Shown here: positions 49,932 to 58,014 of the stretch, in pieces
Position numbering within the stretch: position 1 is the first letter of the stretch
Layout of the letters: the number at the start of each line of letters is the position of its first letter
Origin: Sphingomonas sp. GM_Shp_1
Lineage (GTDB): Bacteria > Pseudomonadota > Alphaproteobacteria > Sphingomonadales > Sphingomonadaceae
Reading direction: 5' to 3'
DNA: 59,152 nucleotides
Assembly: GCF_026540895.1 (NCBI RefSeq)
Contig: NZ_JALNUR010000022.1
Span: 1 to 59,152, forward strand
Notes under the pieces: model-generated
The model's input: only the letters and a program-made list of their open reading frames with translations
The model's database searches: none
Told to the model about the DNA's origin: nothing
Program-made: the position numbers and the translations under genes

Positions 49932-51299
49932 CTAAATCACCTCCGCCTCGCTGCTCACCCGACTCCCGAAAAAGGCGTTCAGCCCGACTGCGCTGATCGA
50001 CGCGAGCACGATGCCCGAATGCAGCAGCGGCGCGAGCGCGCTTGGCATCGCCTGGAAGAAGCGCTCGGAAAGGACGGGGATCAGGCCGACCGCGATCGAC
50101 ACCGCGATTGTGACCAACCGCTCGAAGGTCAGTTCCACCGACCCCAGGATGCGGATGCCGGTCGCCGCGATCATCCCGAACATCACCAGCGCCGCCCCGC
50201 CCAGCACCGGCAGGGGCACCGCCGCGACCAAAGTCGCCAGCTTCGGGCAGACGCCCAGCGCCAGCAGGATCACCCCCGCCCCCGCACACACGAAACGCGA
50301 CCGCACACCCGTAATGCTCAACAGCCCGATATTCTGCGCAAAGGAGGTATAGGGAAAGGTGTTGAACACCCCGCCCAGCAGCGTCCCGACCGCATCGCCG
50401 CGCAAGCCCCGCACCATCTGCCGCCGCTCGACCGGGCGGCCGACCATCTGCCCCGCCGCCATGAACATGCCGAAGGATTCGATCATCACCGTCATCATGA
50501 CGAGGCACATGGCAATCGACGCCGACCAGTCGAAGCTGGGCGCGCCATATTGAAACGGCATCACCAGCGCGAACCACGACGCCTCGCGCACCGGGGTCAG
50601 GTCGACCTGCCCCATGGCCCCGGCGATGACGGTCCCCACGACCGTACCGGCCAGCACCGCGCCGCTGCGCACCAGGCCATGGCCGAAGCGCATCAGGCAC
50701 AGCACGACCACAAGCGTCAGCAGCGCCAGCAACAGATGCAGCGGCGCGCCATAGCCGGGATCGGTCGGCTGCCCGCCCGCGCTCCAGTTGATGCCGACCC
50801 GCATCAGGCTGAGCCCAATCGACAGGATCACGGTTCCGGTGACAGCAGGCGGGAACAGCCGCGAGAGCCGTCCGACAAACGGCGCGACCAGGAAACCGAA
50901 CAGCCCCGCGACGATGACCGCCCCGTAAATCCCCCGCAGCACCATGGCGGGCGGCGTACCCCCGGCATGGCCCGCCGCGATCATCGCCAGCATCGGGCTG
51001 ATCGACGCGAAGGTCACGCCCATGACGATGGGCAGGCGGATGCCGACGAGCGGCAGGCCCAGCGTCTGGATCAGCGTGGCGAAGCCGCAGGCGACCAGAT
51101 CGGCGCTGATGAGCATCCCCAGTTGCGCGGGCGGCAGGTCCAGCGCCCGCCCGACCACCAGCGGCACCGCCACCGCCCCGGCATACATCACCAGCACATG
51201 CTGAAACGCCAGCGGCACCAGCCGACGGGCGGGCGGCACCGCGTCGACGCCATCGTCGATCGGCGCGACCGCCGCCTCGACCGTTTCGCGCTCTGCCAT
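49932..51299 (-). CDS. NCS2-family xanthine/urate permease
   Basis: About 455 residues and 12-14 membrane segments of the nucleobase-ascorbate (NCS2) family. Marks are LAFQHVLVMYAGAVAVPLVVG, PIVMGVTFASISPMLAM, SVELTFERLVTIAVS and the family QNxGLLxxT signature (FAQNIGLLSITGVRSRF, about two thirds through). It is related to XanQ/UacT-type carriers for xanthine or urate, and is not in the same family branch as the AzgA-like permease. I prefer the ATG at 51299 (MAERETVEAAV), which gives the usual length. Starts at 51395 or further would add a Ser/Pro-rich leader. It is transcribed away from the adenine deaminase gene. Confidence 0.88.
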   Translation of the reverse strand: MAERETVEAAVAPIDDGVDAVPPARRLVPLAFQHVLVMYAGAVAVPLVVGRALDLPPAQLGMLISADLVACGFATLIQTLGLPLVGIRLPIVMGVTFASISPMLAMIAAGHAGGTPPAMVLRGIYGAVIVAGLFGFLVAPFVGRLSRLFPPAVTGTVILSIGLSLMRVGINWSAGGQPTDPGYGAPLHLLLALLTLVVVLCLMRFGHGLVRSGAVLAGTVVGTVIAGAMGQVDLTPVREASWFALVMPFQYGAPSFDWSASIAMCLVMMTVMIESFGMFMAAGQMVGRPVERRQMVRGLRGDAVGTLLGGVFNTFPYTSFAQNIGLLSITGVRSRFVCAGAGVILLALGVCPKLATLVAAVPLPVLGGAALVMFGMIAATGIRILGSVELTFERLVTIAVSIAVGLIPVLSERFFQAMPSALAPLLHSGIVLASISAVGLNAFFGSRVSSEAEVI

Positions 51300-51510
51300 G
51301 GACGATCCCGCCAGGGGCAATTCGTGCGTCGCCGATGGCATGGGGGCCGATGGCATGGGGCCGGTCTCCGTCTGTCCGCTGGGTAACGATGCCATGGTAT
51401 CGACAGGGAGCGTCCCGCCACCAGCGCCGAATCTGGAACGAAGCGATCGCAAAAAGGCATCGCTCACCACAAACCTGCGAACCGCACCGGGCCCCGTCGA
51501 CATTCCTTCG

Positions 51511-51650
51511 ATTCCTCCCCTGCAAGGGGAGGTGGCAGGCCGAAGGCCTGACGGAGGGGTGTCCCGCTTGGCGAGGTTGGTGGAAACTCGCGACCGGATA
51601 CACCCCTCCACCATCCTTCGGATGGTCCCCTCCCCTTGCAGGGGAGGAAT
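51511..51650. repeat. Palindromic repeat family C, copy 5
   Basis: The element of about 140 bases has end hairpins TTCCTCCCCTGCAAGGGGAG and CCTCCCCTTGCAGGGGAGGA and mirrored inner GGAGGGGTGTCCC and ATACACCCCTCC blocks. It is longer in the middle than other copies. It lies in the divergent gap 51300-51742 between the NCS2 permease and adenine deaminase genes, where no other feature except presumed promoters was seen. Confidence 0.82.
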
Positions 51651-51742
51651 GACGGTGCGGCCCGGAAATCCTGGCTGCGGACTATCGCCCGCCCCCGCTA
51701 TTGCGCATGATCATCGCGACATACCTTCGGACGGAACCTGCC

Positions 51743-52756
51743 ATGACCGACGACGACTTCATCACCGCCCTGCCGAAAGCCGAGCTGCACCTGCATATCG
51801 AAGGCAGCCTGGAGCCCGAACTGATGTTCGCGCTGGCGCGGCGGAACCGGGTCGCCATCCCGTTCGGCTCGGTGGAGGAGGTGCGCGCGGCCTATGCCTT
51901 TTCCAATCTCCAGGATTTCCTCGACATCTATTATGCCGGGGCGGACGTGCTGCGCGAGGCACAGGATTTCCACGATCTGGCGGTCGCCTATTTCGACCGG
52001 GCGGCGGCCGACGGGGTGGTCCATGCCGAGATCTTCTTCGATCCCCAGACCCACACCGATCGCGGCATCCCCTTCGACACGGTGATGGAGGGGCTGCTCT
52101 CCGGCATGGCGGCAGCGCGCGAGCGCCATGGGCTGACGTCGAAGCTGATCCTCTGCTTCCTGCGCCATCTGGACGAGGAGGCCGCCTTCGCCACCTTCGC
52201 ACAGGCCGAGAAATGGCTGGACCATATCGACGGCGTCGGCCTGGATTCCTCCGAGGTCGGCCACCCCCCGTCGAAATTCGCGCGGGTCTTCGCCGCCGCC
52301 GGGGACGCCGGGCTGAAGCGCGTGGCCCATGCCGGGGAGGAAGGGCCCCCCGCCTATGTGCATGAGGCGCTCGATTTGTTGCGGATCGACCGACTCGACC
52401 ATGGCAACCGCGCGCTGGAAGACCCGCTGCTGACCGCCCGGCTGGCGCGCGAGGCGATGACGCTGACCGTCTGCCCCTTGTCCAATCACAAGCTGTGCGT
52501 GGTGAAGGACATGACGGACCATCCCATCGACCGCATGTTGCGCCTCGGCCTGCGGGCGACGATCAACTCGGACGATCCGGCCTATTTCGGCGGCTATGTC
52601 GGCGACAATTACCGCGCCGTCGCCCGGAGCCGCGGGCTGTCGCGACCGGACCTGATCACGCTGGCGCGCAACAGCTTCCTGGGATCGTTCCTGGACGATG
52701 GCGCGATCGCCGCGCATCTGACCCGGCTGGAGGCTTTCGCCAGCGAGGCCGGATGA
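51743..52756 (+). CDS. Adenine deaminase (adenosine deaminase superfamily)
   Basis: The 337-residue cytoplasmic enzyme has PKAELHLHIEGSLEPELMF (H16, H18), AEIFFDPQTHTDRG, HAGEEGPPAYVHEAL, LDHGNRALED, CPLSNHKLCVV and SDDPAYFGGYV. The IEGSLEPE and FFDPQTHTDRG blocks belong to the bacterial adenine deaminase subgroup of this superfamily (as in Pseudomonas PA0148), not to adenosine deaminase. It would convert adenine to hypoxanthine. The ATG at 51743 begins MTDDDF; an in-frame ATG at 51701 is possible. Most genomes call such proteins adenosine deaminase. Confidence 0.88.
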   Translation: MTDDDFITALPKAELHLHIEGSLEPELMFALARRNRVAIPFGSVEEVRAAYAFSNLQDFLDIYYAGADVLREAQDFHDLAVAYFDRAAADGVVHAEIFFDPQTHTDRGIPFDTVMEGLLSGMAAARERHGLTSKLILCFLRHLDEEAAFATFAQAEKWLDHIDGVGLDSSEVGHPPSKFARVFAAAGDAGLKRVAHAGEEGPPAYVHEALDLLRIDRLDHGNRALEDPLLTARLAREAMTLTVCPLSNHKLCVVKDMTDHPIDRMLRLGLRATINSDDPAYFGGYVGDNYRAVARSRGLSRPDLITLARNSFLGSFLDDGAIAAHLTRLEAFASEAG

Positions 52757-52854
52757 CGCGATGGTTGCCCTTGGCGCATTGGGACATCAAAAGGGCTATC
52801 TGATCCGGGGGGAACGGCGCGGCCGTTCGCCCCTGCAACGATGATGGAAGTTTC

Positions 52855-53406
52855 GTGACCACCAAAGTCTATCTGTCCGCCGACCGCCTGCTCGAGGATT
52901 CCTTCCGCCTGGCCAATCTGGTCTTCGACAGCGGTTTCCGCCCGACCCATATCGTCGGCATCTGGCGCGGCGGCGCGCCGGTGGGCATCGCGGTGCAGGA
53001 ATTGCTGGAATATCGCGGCGTCGAAAGCGACCATATCGCGATCCGCACCGCCTCCTATACCGGCATCGACCAGCAGGATCCGCAGGTCCGCATCTATGGC
53101 CTGGGCCATCTGGTCGATGTGCTCAACCCCGAGGATCGCCTGCTCCTGATCGACGACGTGTTCGATTCGGGCCGCTCGATCCGTGCGCTGCTGAAGGAAC
53201 TGAAGGACCGGTGCCGACGGAATATCCCGGACGAGGTGAAGGTCGCGACCGTCTATTACAAGCCGTCGCGCAACGTGACCGACCTGAAGCCGGACTATTT
53301 CGTCCACCAGACCAATGACTGGCTGATCTTCCCGCACGAGATCAACGGGTTGAGCGAGGACGAAATCCGCGCGCACAAGCATGGGGCGGACATCATCCTG
53401 CGCTGA
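52855..53406 (+). CDS. Purine phosphoribosyltransferase (hypoxanthine/xanthine type)
   Basis: The 183-residue type I phosphoribosyltransferase carries the PRPP loop LLLIDDVFDSGRSI (97-110) and a base-binding tail with PDYFVHQTNDWLIFPHE. It resembles the COG2236 hypoxanthine/xanthine phosphoribosyltransferases. It would salvage bases delivered by the permeases back to IMP/XMP, offering an alternative to degradation. The start is the GTG at 52855 with GGAAG just upstream; the nearby ATGs are out of frame. It is 98 bases after the adenine deaminase gene on the same strand and closes the purine region. Confidence 0.85.
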   Translation: MTTKVYLSADRLLEDSFRLANLVFDSGFRPTHIVGIWRGGAPVGIAVQELLEYRGVESDHIAIRTASYTGIDQQDPQVRIYGLGHLVDVLNPEDRLLLIDDVFDSGRSIRALLKELKDRCRRNIPDEVKVATVYYKPSRNVTDLKPDYFVHQTNDWLIFPHEINGLSEDEIRAHKHGADIILR

Positions 53407-53412
53407 GGGGCT

Positions 53413-54987
53413 TCAGCGCGCCATCGCCTTCACATTGCGCGATATATCGGCCTGGCCCAGGGCCTCGGGATGCGGGGTGATCGGCGATCGGCGGATCGCC
53501 ACGATCACGTCGCCATCGCCCTGATCGAAACGGCGCTGCATGACCCGATAAGCCCCGCCGGTCACCGTGCGGAGCAGCACCGCGCTGTGCGGATAGGCCT
53601 CGCGGTGCCGGTCGCGCACGATCACCGCCCCCGCCACGCCGATCCGGTCGAGGATCGCCGCGGCCTCTTCCGGCGTCCGCGCGATCAGGTGATAGCCGCG
53701 CCCCATGAAATCGCTGCCCGACAGCCATTGCGACGACCGCACGGCCCACAGGCTACGACGGCCGCGATCCTGATAGGCGGCCTCGGCGATGATCGCGCCC
53801 TCCCCGCCCGCGCGGCCATCGACCATCCAGATGCCCGGTGCCGCCCGCATCGTCGCGACGATGGCGGGCGCGCCCATGTCGCGCTTCGGCGCCAGATGGA
53901 CCAGCGCCGTCACTGGTGACACCAATGCGGTCAGCGCCAGGACCACGGCAAGGGGCCTCGCCATCCCTCCTCGCCGCCAGACCAGCAGGATCGCCGTCGC
54001 AATCAGCGTGACGGCCCAGGGGAGAGCGGGCAGCACATAGCGCGGATCGAGCGCCACGGGCACGATCGACTGAAAGGCCAGCGTCGCGACGATCACCGCC
54101 AGCGCCAGCCGGACGACCGGCCTCGCCCCCTTGGCCCGCCACCCCAGCACCGCCCCCGCGACCATCAGCGCGATACCGACCCATCCCAGATCCTCGACCA
54201 GCGCAGCGACATTGGTGGACAGCGCCAGCCACGCATAGGCAAGGCCCGGGGCATAGTTGAATCCGCCCGCCGAAATGCGGAACGACACCGCATACCAGGG
54301 CGCGACGACCAGCAGGGTCGCCACCGCCACCACCCATAGCCGCCGGTCGCGCAGGATCGCCCAACGCCGCGCGAGCAGGATTTCCACGGCAGGGACCAGC
54401 GCGATCAGCGCGCCATTGCCCTTCACCAATGGCGCGAAGGCCGCCAGCGCACCGAACAGCGCGAACCGCCGCCAGCCGGGCGCCTCCGCCGCGCGCAGCC
54501 ACGCGATCGCGCCCAGCCCGACCACCAGCGCCACCGGCTGGTCGAGCAGAAAGGACCGCGCGCTGTCGACCGCCAGCGGTGACGCCAGCATGGCGAGGGC
54601 CGCCGCCAGGCCGATCCGGGGCGCCCCCATCCGGCGCATCGCCCACAGCACCAGAAGCGCGGGCCATCCCGCCACGACCGCGCTGAGGATCGCCGCCGCG
54701 AAGGGCGAGGGCCATGCCAGCGCGAAGAGCGGCGCCCACAGCGCATACCAGCCCGGCGGCCAATGCCCGATCGAAAGCTTGGGATAATGCGCATAGAAAT
54801 CGCGCGCGAAGGTCATCGGGCTGGGCAGACCGGCGCGCAGCCAGTCGGCAAGGAACAGCGTGTTGACATAATGGGCCGATTCGTCGGGCCCCAGAAAGCT
54901 GCCCGTGATCCCGCCCGTCATCCAGGCGAGCGCCAGCGACGCCAGCCCCAGCAGCATCGCCGCACCGACCGCCCCGGCATATCGCAT
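53413..54987 (-). CDS. GT39-like membrane glycosyltransferase
   Basis: About 524 residues with ten or more membrane segments, then a soluble C-terminal domain of around 130 residues. A periplasmic loop after TM1 has FLGPDESAHYVNTLF with an acidic pair typical of dolichyl/polyprenyl-phosphate sugar transferases (ArnT/PMT clan), and HYPKLSIGHWPPGWYALW. It would transfer a sugar from a polyprenyl carrier to an envelope acceptor; the substrate is unknown. The ATG at 54987 (MRYAGAVGAAMLLG) with GGGAAG upstream is preferred over the GTG at 55011. It converges with the phosphoribosyltransferase gene. Confidence 0.8.
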   Translation of the reverse strand: MRYAGAVGAAMLLGLASLALAWMTGGITGSFLGPDESAHYVNTLFLADWLRAGLPSPMTFARDFYAHYPKLSIGHWPPGWYALWAPLFALAWPSPFAAAILSAVVAGWPALLVLWAMRRMGAPRIGLAAALAMLASPLAVDSARSFLLDQPVALVVGLGAIAWLRAAEAPGWRRFALFGALAAFAPLVKGNGALIALVPAVEILLARRWAILRDRRLWVVAVATLLVVAPWYAVSFRISAGGFNYAPGLAYAWLALSTNVAALVEDLGWVGIALMVAGAVLGWRAKGARPVVRLALAVIVATLAFQSIVPVALDPRYVLPALPWAVTLIATAILLVWRRGGMARPLAVVLALTALVSPVTALVHLAPKRDMGAPAIVATMRAAPGIWMVDGRAGGEGAIIAEAAYQDRGRRSLWAVRSSQWLSGSDFMGRGYHLIARTPEEAAAILDRIGVAGAVIVRDRHREAYPHSAVLLRTVTGGAYRVMQRRFDQGDGDVIVAIRRSPITPHPEALGQADISRNVKAMAR

Positions 54988-55055
54988 CGCGCGCTTCCCA
55001 TCCCCCGTCACATGGCGAGCGATAAAGCGATACGGACCGGCGATATAGGGAAATC

Positions 55056-55129
55056 TGGATGCCCCGTGAGGATTCGAACCTCAATTAACGGAGTCAGAGT
55101 CCGTGGTCTTACCTTTAGACGACGGGGCA
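55056..55129 (-). tRNA. tRNA-Gln (anticodon CTG), 3' CCA encoded
   Basis: On the minus strand TGCCCCG pairs with CGGGGCA to form the acceptor stem. The D arm is GTCTAAAGGTAAGAC, the anticodon loop CTCTGAC has anticodon CTG between ACGGA and TCCGT, and the T arm GAGGTTCGAATCCTC precedes the 3' CCA. With the CCA it is 74 bases long. It lies just upstream of the GT39-like gene on the same strand. Confidence 0.95.
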
Positions 55130-55300
55130 TCGAACAGGGGTGGGCCTCTAGGCGGGCGAATCACCCTTGTCAACCGGATTTCCGCCGCTTGCCCCCCTCG
55201 CCGTCTTGTCGCGCGCGCGGCGACTCGCTACCTTGGCGGTCAAGCACCGGCGGACGCTCAAGTCCGTGACGGATAGAACAGAATAAAGTGAGATACGGCG

Positions 55301-56344
55301 ATGGGGGATGTTCCCACCCGAAGGCCGTACCGGCAGGCCAAGCCCCCTGCCCGTCCGGCACCGCCCCGGCCCCAACGTGGCCGATGGTCCGATGCGCAGG
55401 CCTATGCCGCGCTCGATCTGGGCACCAACAATTGCCGCCTGCTGATCGCACGGCCGCAGGGCGGCGGTTTCGCAGTGGTCGATGCCTTTTCGCGGATCGT
55501 GCGGCTGGGCGAAGGGCTCGCCACGACCGGGCGGCTGTCCGATGCCGCGATAGACCGCACCATCGCCGCGCTTCGCGTGTGTGCCGACAAGCTGCGGCGC
55601 CGCAACGTCACCCTGTCGCGCGCGGTCGCGACCGAGGCGTGCCGGCGCGCCGCCAACGGCCCCGCCTTCATCGCCCGCGCGCTGGCGGAAACCGGCATCC
55701 ATCTGGACATCATCTCCGCCGAGGAAGAGGCGCGGCTGGCGGTGCTGGGCTGTCACGCGCTGATCGAGCCGGGGGAGGACCCCGCGCTGGTGTTCGACAT
55801 CGGCGGCGGCTCGACCGAGCTGGTGCTGGTCGATACGCGCGGGTCCGCCCCGCGCATCCTCGACTGGCATTCCGCGCCCTGGGGCGTGGTCTCGCTGACC
55901 GAAAGCGCCGGCGGTGGCGAGGGCGAGGCGGGGCGGCTGGCCGCCTATGCCCGGATGCGCGAGATCGTGGCGGACAGCTTCGCCGACTTCACCCGGCGCC
56001 TGCCGCGCGACCTGAAGCGCCCCCGGCTGCTCGGCACCAGCGGGACGGTGACGACCCTGGGCAGCGTCCATCTGGGGCTCAGCCAATATGACCGCGCCGC
56101 CGTGGACGGGCTGATCGTGCCGACCGCCGCGATGCGCGCGATCAGCGCCGATTTGTCGCGCAAGAGCCTGGCGGCGCGCGGCAAGGTGGCGTGCATCGGG
56201 CCGGAGCGCGCCGATCTGGTGGTCGCGGGCTGCGCGATCCTGGAGACGATATTGGACCTCTGGCCCGCCGAGCGGCTAGGGATCGCCGACCGTGGGATTC
56301 GCGAAGGGATCCTGCGCCGTTTGATGGGAATCACCAGACCGTGA
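55301..56344 (+). CDS. ppx: Ppx/GppA phosphatase (exopolyphosphatase family)
   Basis: The 347-residue protein has an N-terminal basic/Pro-rich extension, then the actin-like ASKHA motifs YAALDLGTNNCRLLIA and VFDIGGGSTELVLVD, the acidic ISAEEEARLAVLG, and GTSGTVTTLGSVHL. It hydrolyses polyphosphate and/or pppGpp. It lacks the HD domain of full-length E. coli Ppx, so it is the short form common in alphaproteobacteria. Its TGA overlaps the GTG of rlmE. Confidence 0.92.
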   Translation: MGDVPTRRPYRQAKPPARPAPPRPQRGRWSDAQAYAALDLGTNNCRLLIARPQGGGFAVVDAFSRIVRLGEGLATTGRLSDAAIDRTIAALRVCADKLRRRNVTLSRAVATEACRRAANGPAFIARALAETGIHLDIISAEEEARLAVLGCHALIEPGEDPALVFDIGGGSTELVLVDTRGSAPRILDWHSAPWGVVSLTESAGGGEGEAGRLAAYARMREIVADSFADFTRRLPRDLKRPRLLGTSGTVTTLGSVHLGLSQYDRAAVDGLIVPTAAMRAISADLSRKSLAARGKVACIGPERADLVVAGCAILETILDLWPAERLGIADRGIREGILRRLMGITRP

Positions 56345-57036
56345 GCAGAGGTAATTCGGGGCTGCACCAACGGGTGCGCACGGCCCGGAACCGCACCGCC
56401 CAATCGACCCGCTGGCTCGAACGCCAGCTCAACGATCCCTATGTCCGCCGCGCCAAGGCGGAGGGGTATCGCAGCCGTGCGGCCTATAAGCTGATCGAGC
56501 TGGACGAGCGGTTCGGCTTCCTGCGCGGCAAGAAGCGGATCATCGACCTTGGCATCGCGCCGGGCGGCTGGAGCCAGGTGGTGCGGCGCAAGCTGCCCAA
56601 CGCCAGCGTGGTGGGCATCGACCTGTTGCCGGTCGACCCGATCGACGGTGTCACCATCTTCGAGATGGACTTCATGGACGATGCCGCGCCCGATCGCCTG
56701 ATGGAGGCGCTGGGCGGCGCGCCCGACCTGGTCATGTCGGACATGGCGGCCAACACCGTCGGCCATCCGCAGACCGACGCGCTGCGCACCATGGGACTGG
56801 TCGAAACCGCCTTCGCCTTCGCCTGCGACGTGTTGTCGCCCGGCGGGGTGTTCGTGTCGAAGGTGTTCGCGGGCGGCGCCGATTCGCAACTGGTCGCCGA
56901 GATGAAGCGCCACTTCGCCACGGTGAAGCACGCCAAGCCGCCGTCGAGCCGCAAGGGCTCGGTCGAATGGTTCGTCGTCGCGCAGGGGTTCAAGGGGCGG
57001 AAGGCCGCGCCGGTCGAGGACGATTCGGAGGACTGA
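56341..57036 (+). CDS. rlmE: 23S rRNA (uridine-2'-O) methyltransferase
   Basis: The 231-residue FtsJ/RrmJ protein has WLERQLNDPYVRRAKAEGYR, then YRSRAAYKLIELDERFGF, the SAM-binding motif IIDLGIAPGGWSQV, LVMSDMAANTVGH, GVFVSKVFAGG and SSRKGSVEWFVVAQG. The K-D-K-E catalytic tetrad is intact. It methylates U2552 of 23S rRNA in late 50S assembly. The GTG start at 56341 overlaps the ppx stop; this ppx-rlmE pairing is common in alphaproteobacteria. Downstream are repeats of families B and A. Confidence 0.95.
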   Translation: MSRGNSGLHQRVRTARNRTAQSTRWLERQLNDPYVRRAKAEGYRSRAAYKLIELDERFGFLRGKKRIIDLGIAPGGWSQVVRRKLPNASVVGIDLLPVDPIDGVTIFEMDFMDDAAPDRLMEALGGAPDLVMSDMAANTVGHPQTDALRTMGLVETAFAFACDVLSPGGVFVSKVFAGGADSQLVAEMKRHFATVKHAKPPSSRKGSVEWFVVAQGFKGRKAAPVEDDSED

Positions 57037-57052
57037 GCGTCGCAGGCTTTAT

Positions 57053-57183
57053 GAGGTTCGCGCGGAGACGCGGAGGAGGTTGGCCTCGGTCGGAAGACCG
57101 GCTGCTCCCCACGAGCGTTGGTGCAGGACGAGCTATGCCAGCAAACCAACACCTCCGCGTCTCCGCGCCTCCGCGCGAACCTC
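57053..57183. repeat. Palindromic repeat family B, copy 2
   Basis: GAGGTTCGCGCGGAGACGCG (from 57053) is mirrored by CTCCGCGCCTCCGCGCGAAC ending near 57180; the arms pair over about 31 bases with one small insertion. The same units occur at 10598-10765. Confidence 0.75.
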
Positions 57184-57198
57184 CTTCTTCCCACCTCC

Positions 57199-57283
57199 GT
57201 TCAGCCTGAGCGAAGTCGAAGGCCACGGGATGACCTTCGTGGCCGAGCGCGGGGCGTGCACTTCGACTTCGCTCAGTGCGAAC
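57199..57283. repeat. Palindromic repeat family A, copy 3 (degenerate right arm)
   Basis: The left arm at 57199-57225 has the conserved core CTGAGCGAAGTCGAAGGCC. The right arm at 57257-57283 has CTTCGACTTCGCTCAGTGCG and so keeps only the centre. The spacing (31 bases) is shorter than in the other two copies. It lies in the gap of about 290 bases between rlmE and divK, together with family B copy 2. Confidence 0.75.
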
Positions 57284-57327
57284 GGGGCCGGGGGTAAGCC
57301 CGACGAGTGCCGGAAGCGGCCGCCCCC

Positions 57328-57690
57328 TCACACCAACCCGTTCACCGCCTCCATGAATCGCATCAGGCTGATCGGCTTGGAGACATAGGCATCCGCCCCC
57401 GCCGCACGGATGCGGTCCTCATCCTTGCGCCCCGCATAGGCCGTGACCGCCATCACCGGGATGCGGCGAAGCGCCTCGTCCGCCTTCAGCTCCAGAATCA
57501 GGTCATAGCCGGTCACGTGCGGCATCTGAATATCCATGATGATCAGGTCGGGCTCGACCTCGCGGGCGCGGGCGACCGCCTCCCGCCCGTCGCGCACCGG
57601 CTCCGCCACGAAGCCATGCGCGCGCAGAAGGTCGCAGAAGAGTTTCAGATTGAGTTCGTTGTCCTCGACAACGAGCACCTTTCTTGCCAC
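57328..57690 (-). CDS. divK: DivK-like single-domain response regulator
   Basis: The 120-residue receiver domain has the phospho-acceptor Asp53 (LIIMDIQMPHVTG), the acidic pair VVEDN near the start, the switch Thr in VMAVTAYAG and the conserved YVSKPIS lysine. There is no output domain. It matches DivK, which works with the DivJ/PleC kinases in alphaproteobacterial cell-cycle and polarity control. The start is a GTG at 57690. It is divergent from the DUF3572 gene with 36 bases between, a neighbourhood I associate with divK. Confidence 0.9.
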   Translation of the reverse strand: MARKVLVVEDNELNLKLFCDLLRAHGFVAEPVRDGREAVARAREVEPDLIIMDIQMPHVTGYDLILELKADEALRRIPVMAVTAYAGRKDEDRIRAAGADAYVSKPISLMRFMEAVNGLV

Positions 57691-57726
57691 GCCCGCTCCA
57701 CCATTCACCAGGGACGACGATAGGCA

Positions 57727-58014
57727 ATGCCCGGACCGGATACAATCGAGCCTGAACGGATGGAGGCGGCGATGGCGACGGCGTTGCAGGCGCTGGTGTG
57801 GACGCTGCAAAGCCCCTCGCGCGCCGAGCGGCTGCTGGCGCTGACCGGCCTGTCGGTCGAGGAATTGCGCGGCGGCGCGGGCGAGCCCGGCGTGCTCGCG
57901 GCGATCCTGTCGTTTCTGGAAGGGCATGAGGCCGATCTGGTCGATTGCGCCGAGGCACTGGGCACCCGCCCCGAATCGCTGGTCGCCGCCCGCCGCATGT
58001 TGGAGAAGGCATGA
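57727..58014 (+). CDS. DUF3572-family protein
   Basis: This 95-residue helical protein has ALQALVWTLQSPSRAERLLAL, TGLSVEELRGGAGEPGVLAA and ILSFLEGHEADLVDCAEALG, the standard DUF3572 pattern. Its function is unknown, but the family is common beside divK in alphaproteobacteria. Starts at 57727 or 57760 are possible. The TGA overlaps the ATG of the HAD-like gene by four bases. Confidence 0.82.
   Translation: MPGPDTIEPERMEAAMATALQALVWTLQSPSRAERLLALTGLSVEELRGGAGEPGVLAAILSFLEGHEADLVDCAEALGTRPESLVAARRMLEKA

Noticed and set aside
49808..51650. CRISPR array
   Set aside because: The repeats are widely spaced nested palindromes, not short direct repeats with regular unique spacers, and there are no cas genes.
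51743..52756. Adenosine deaminase
   Set aside because: The IEGSLEPE and FFDPQTHTDRG blocks match the bacterial adenine deaminase subgroup of the superfamily.
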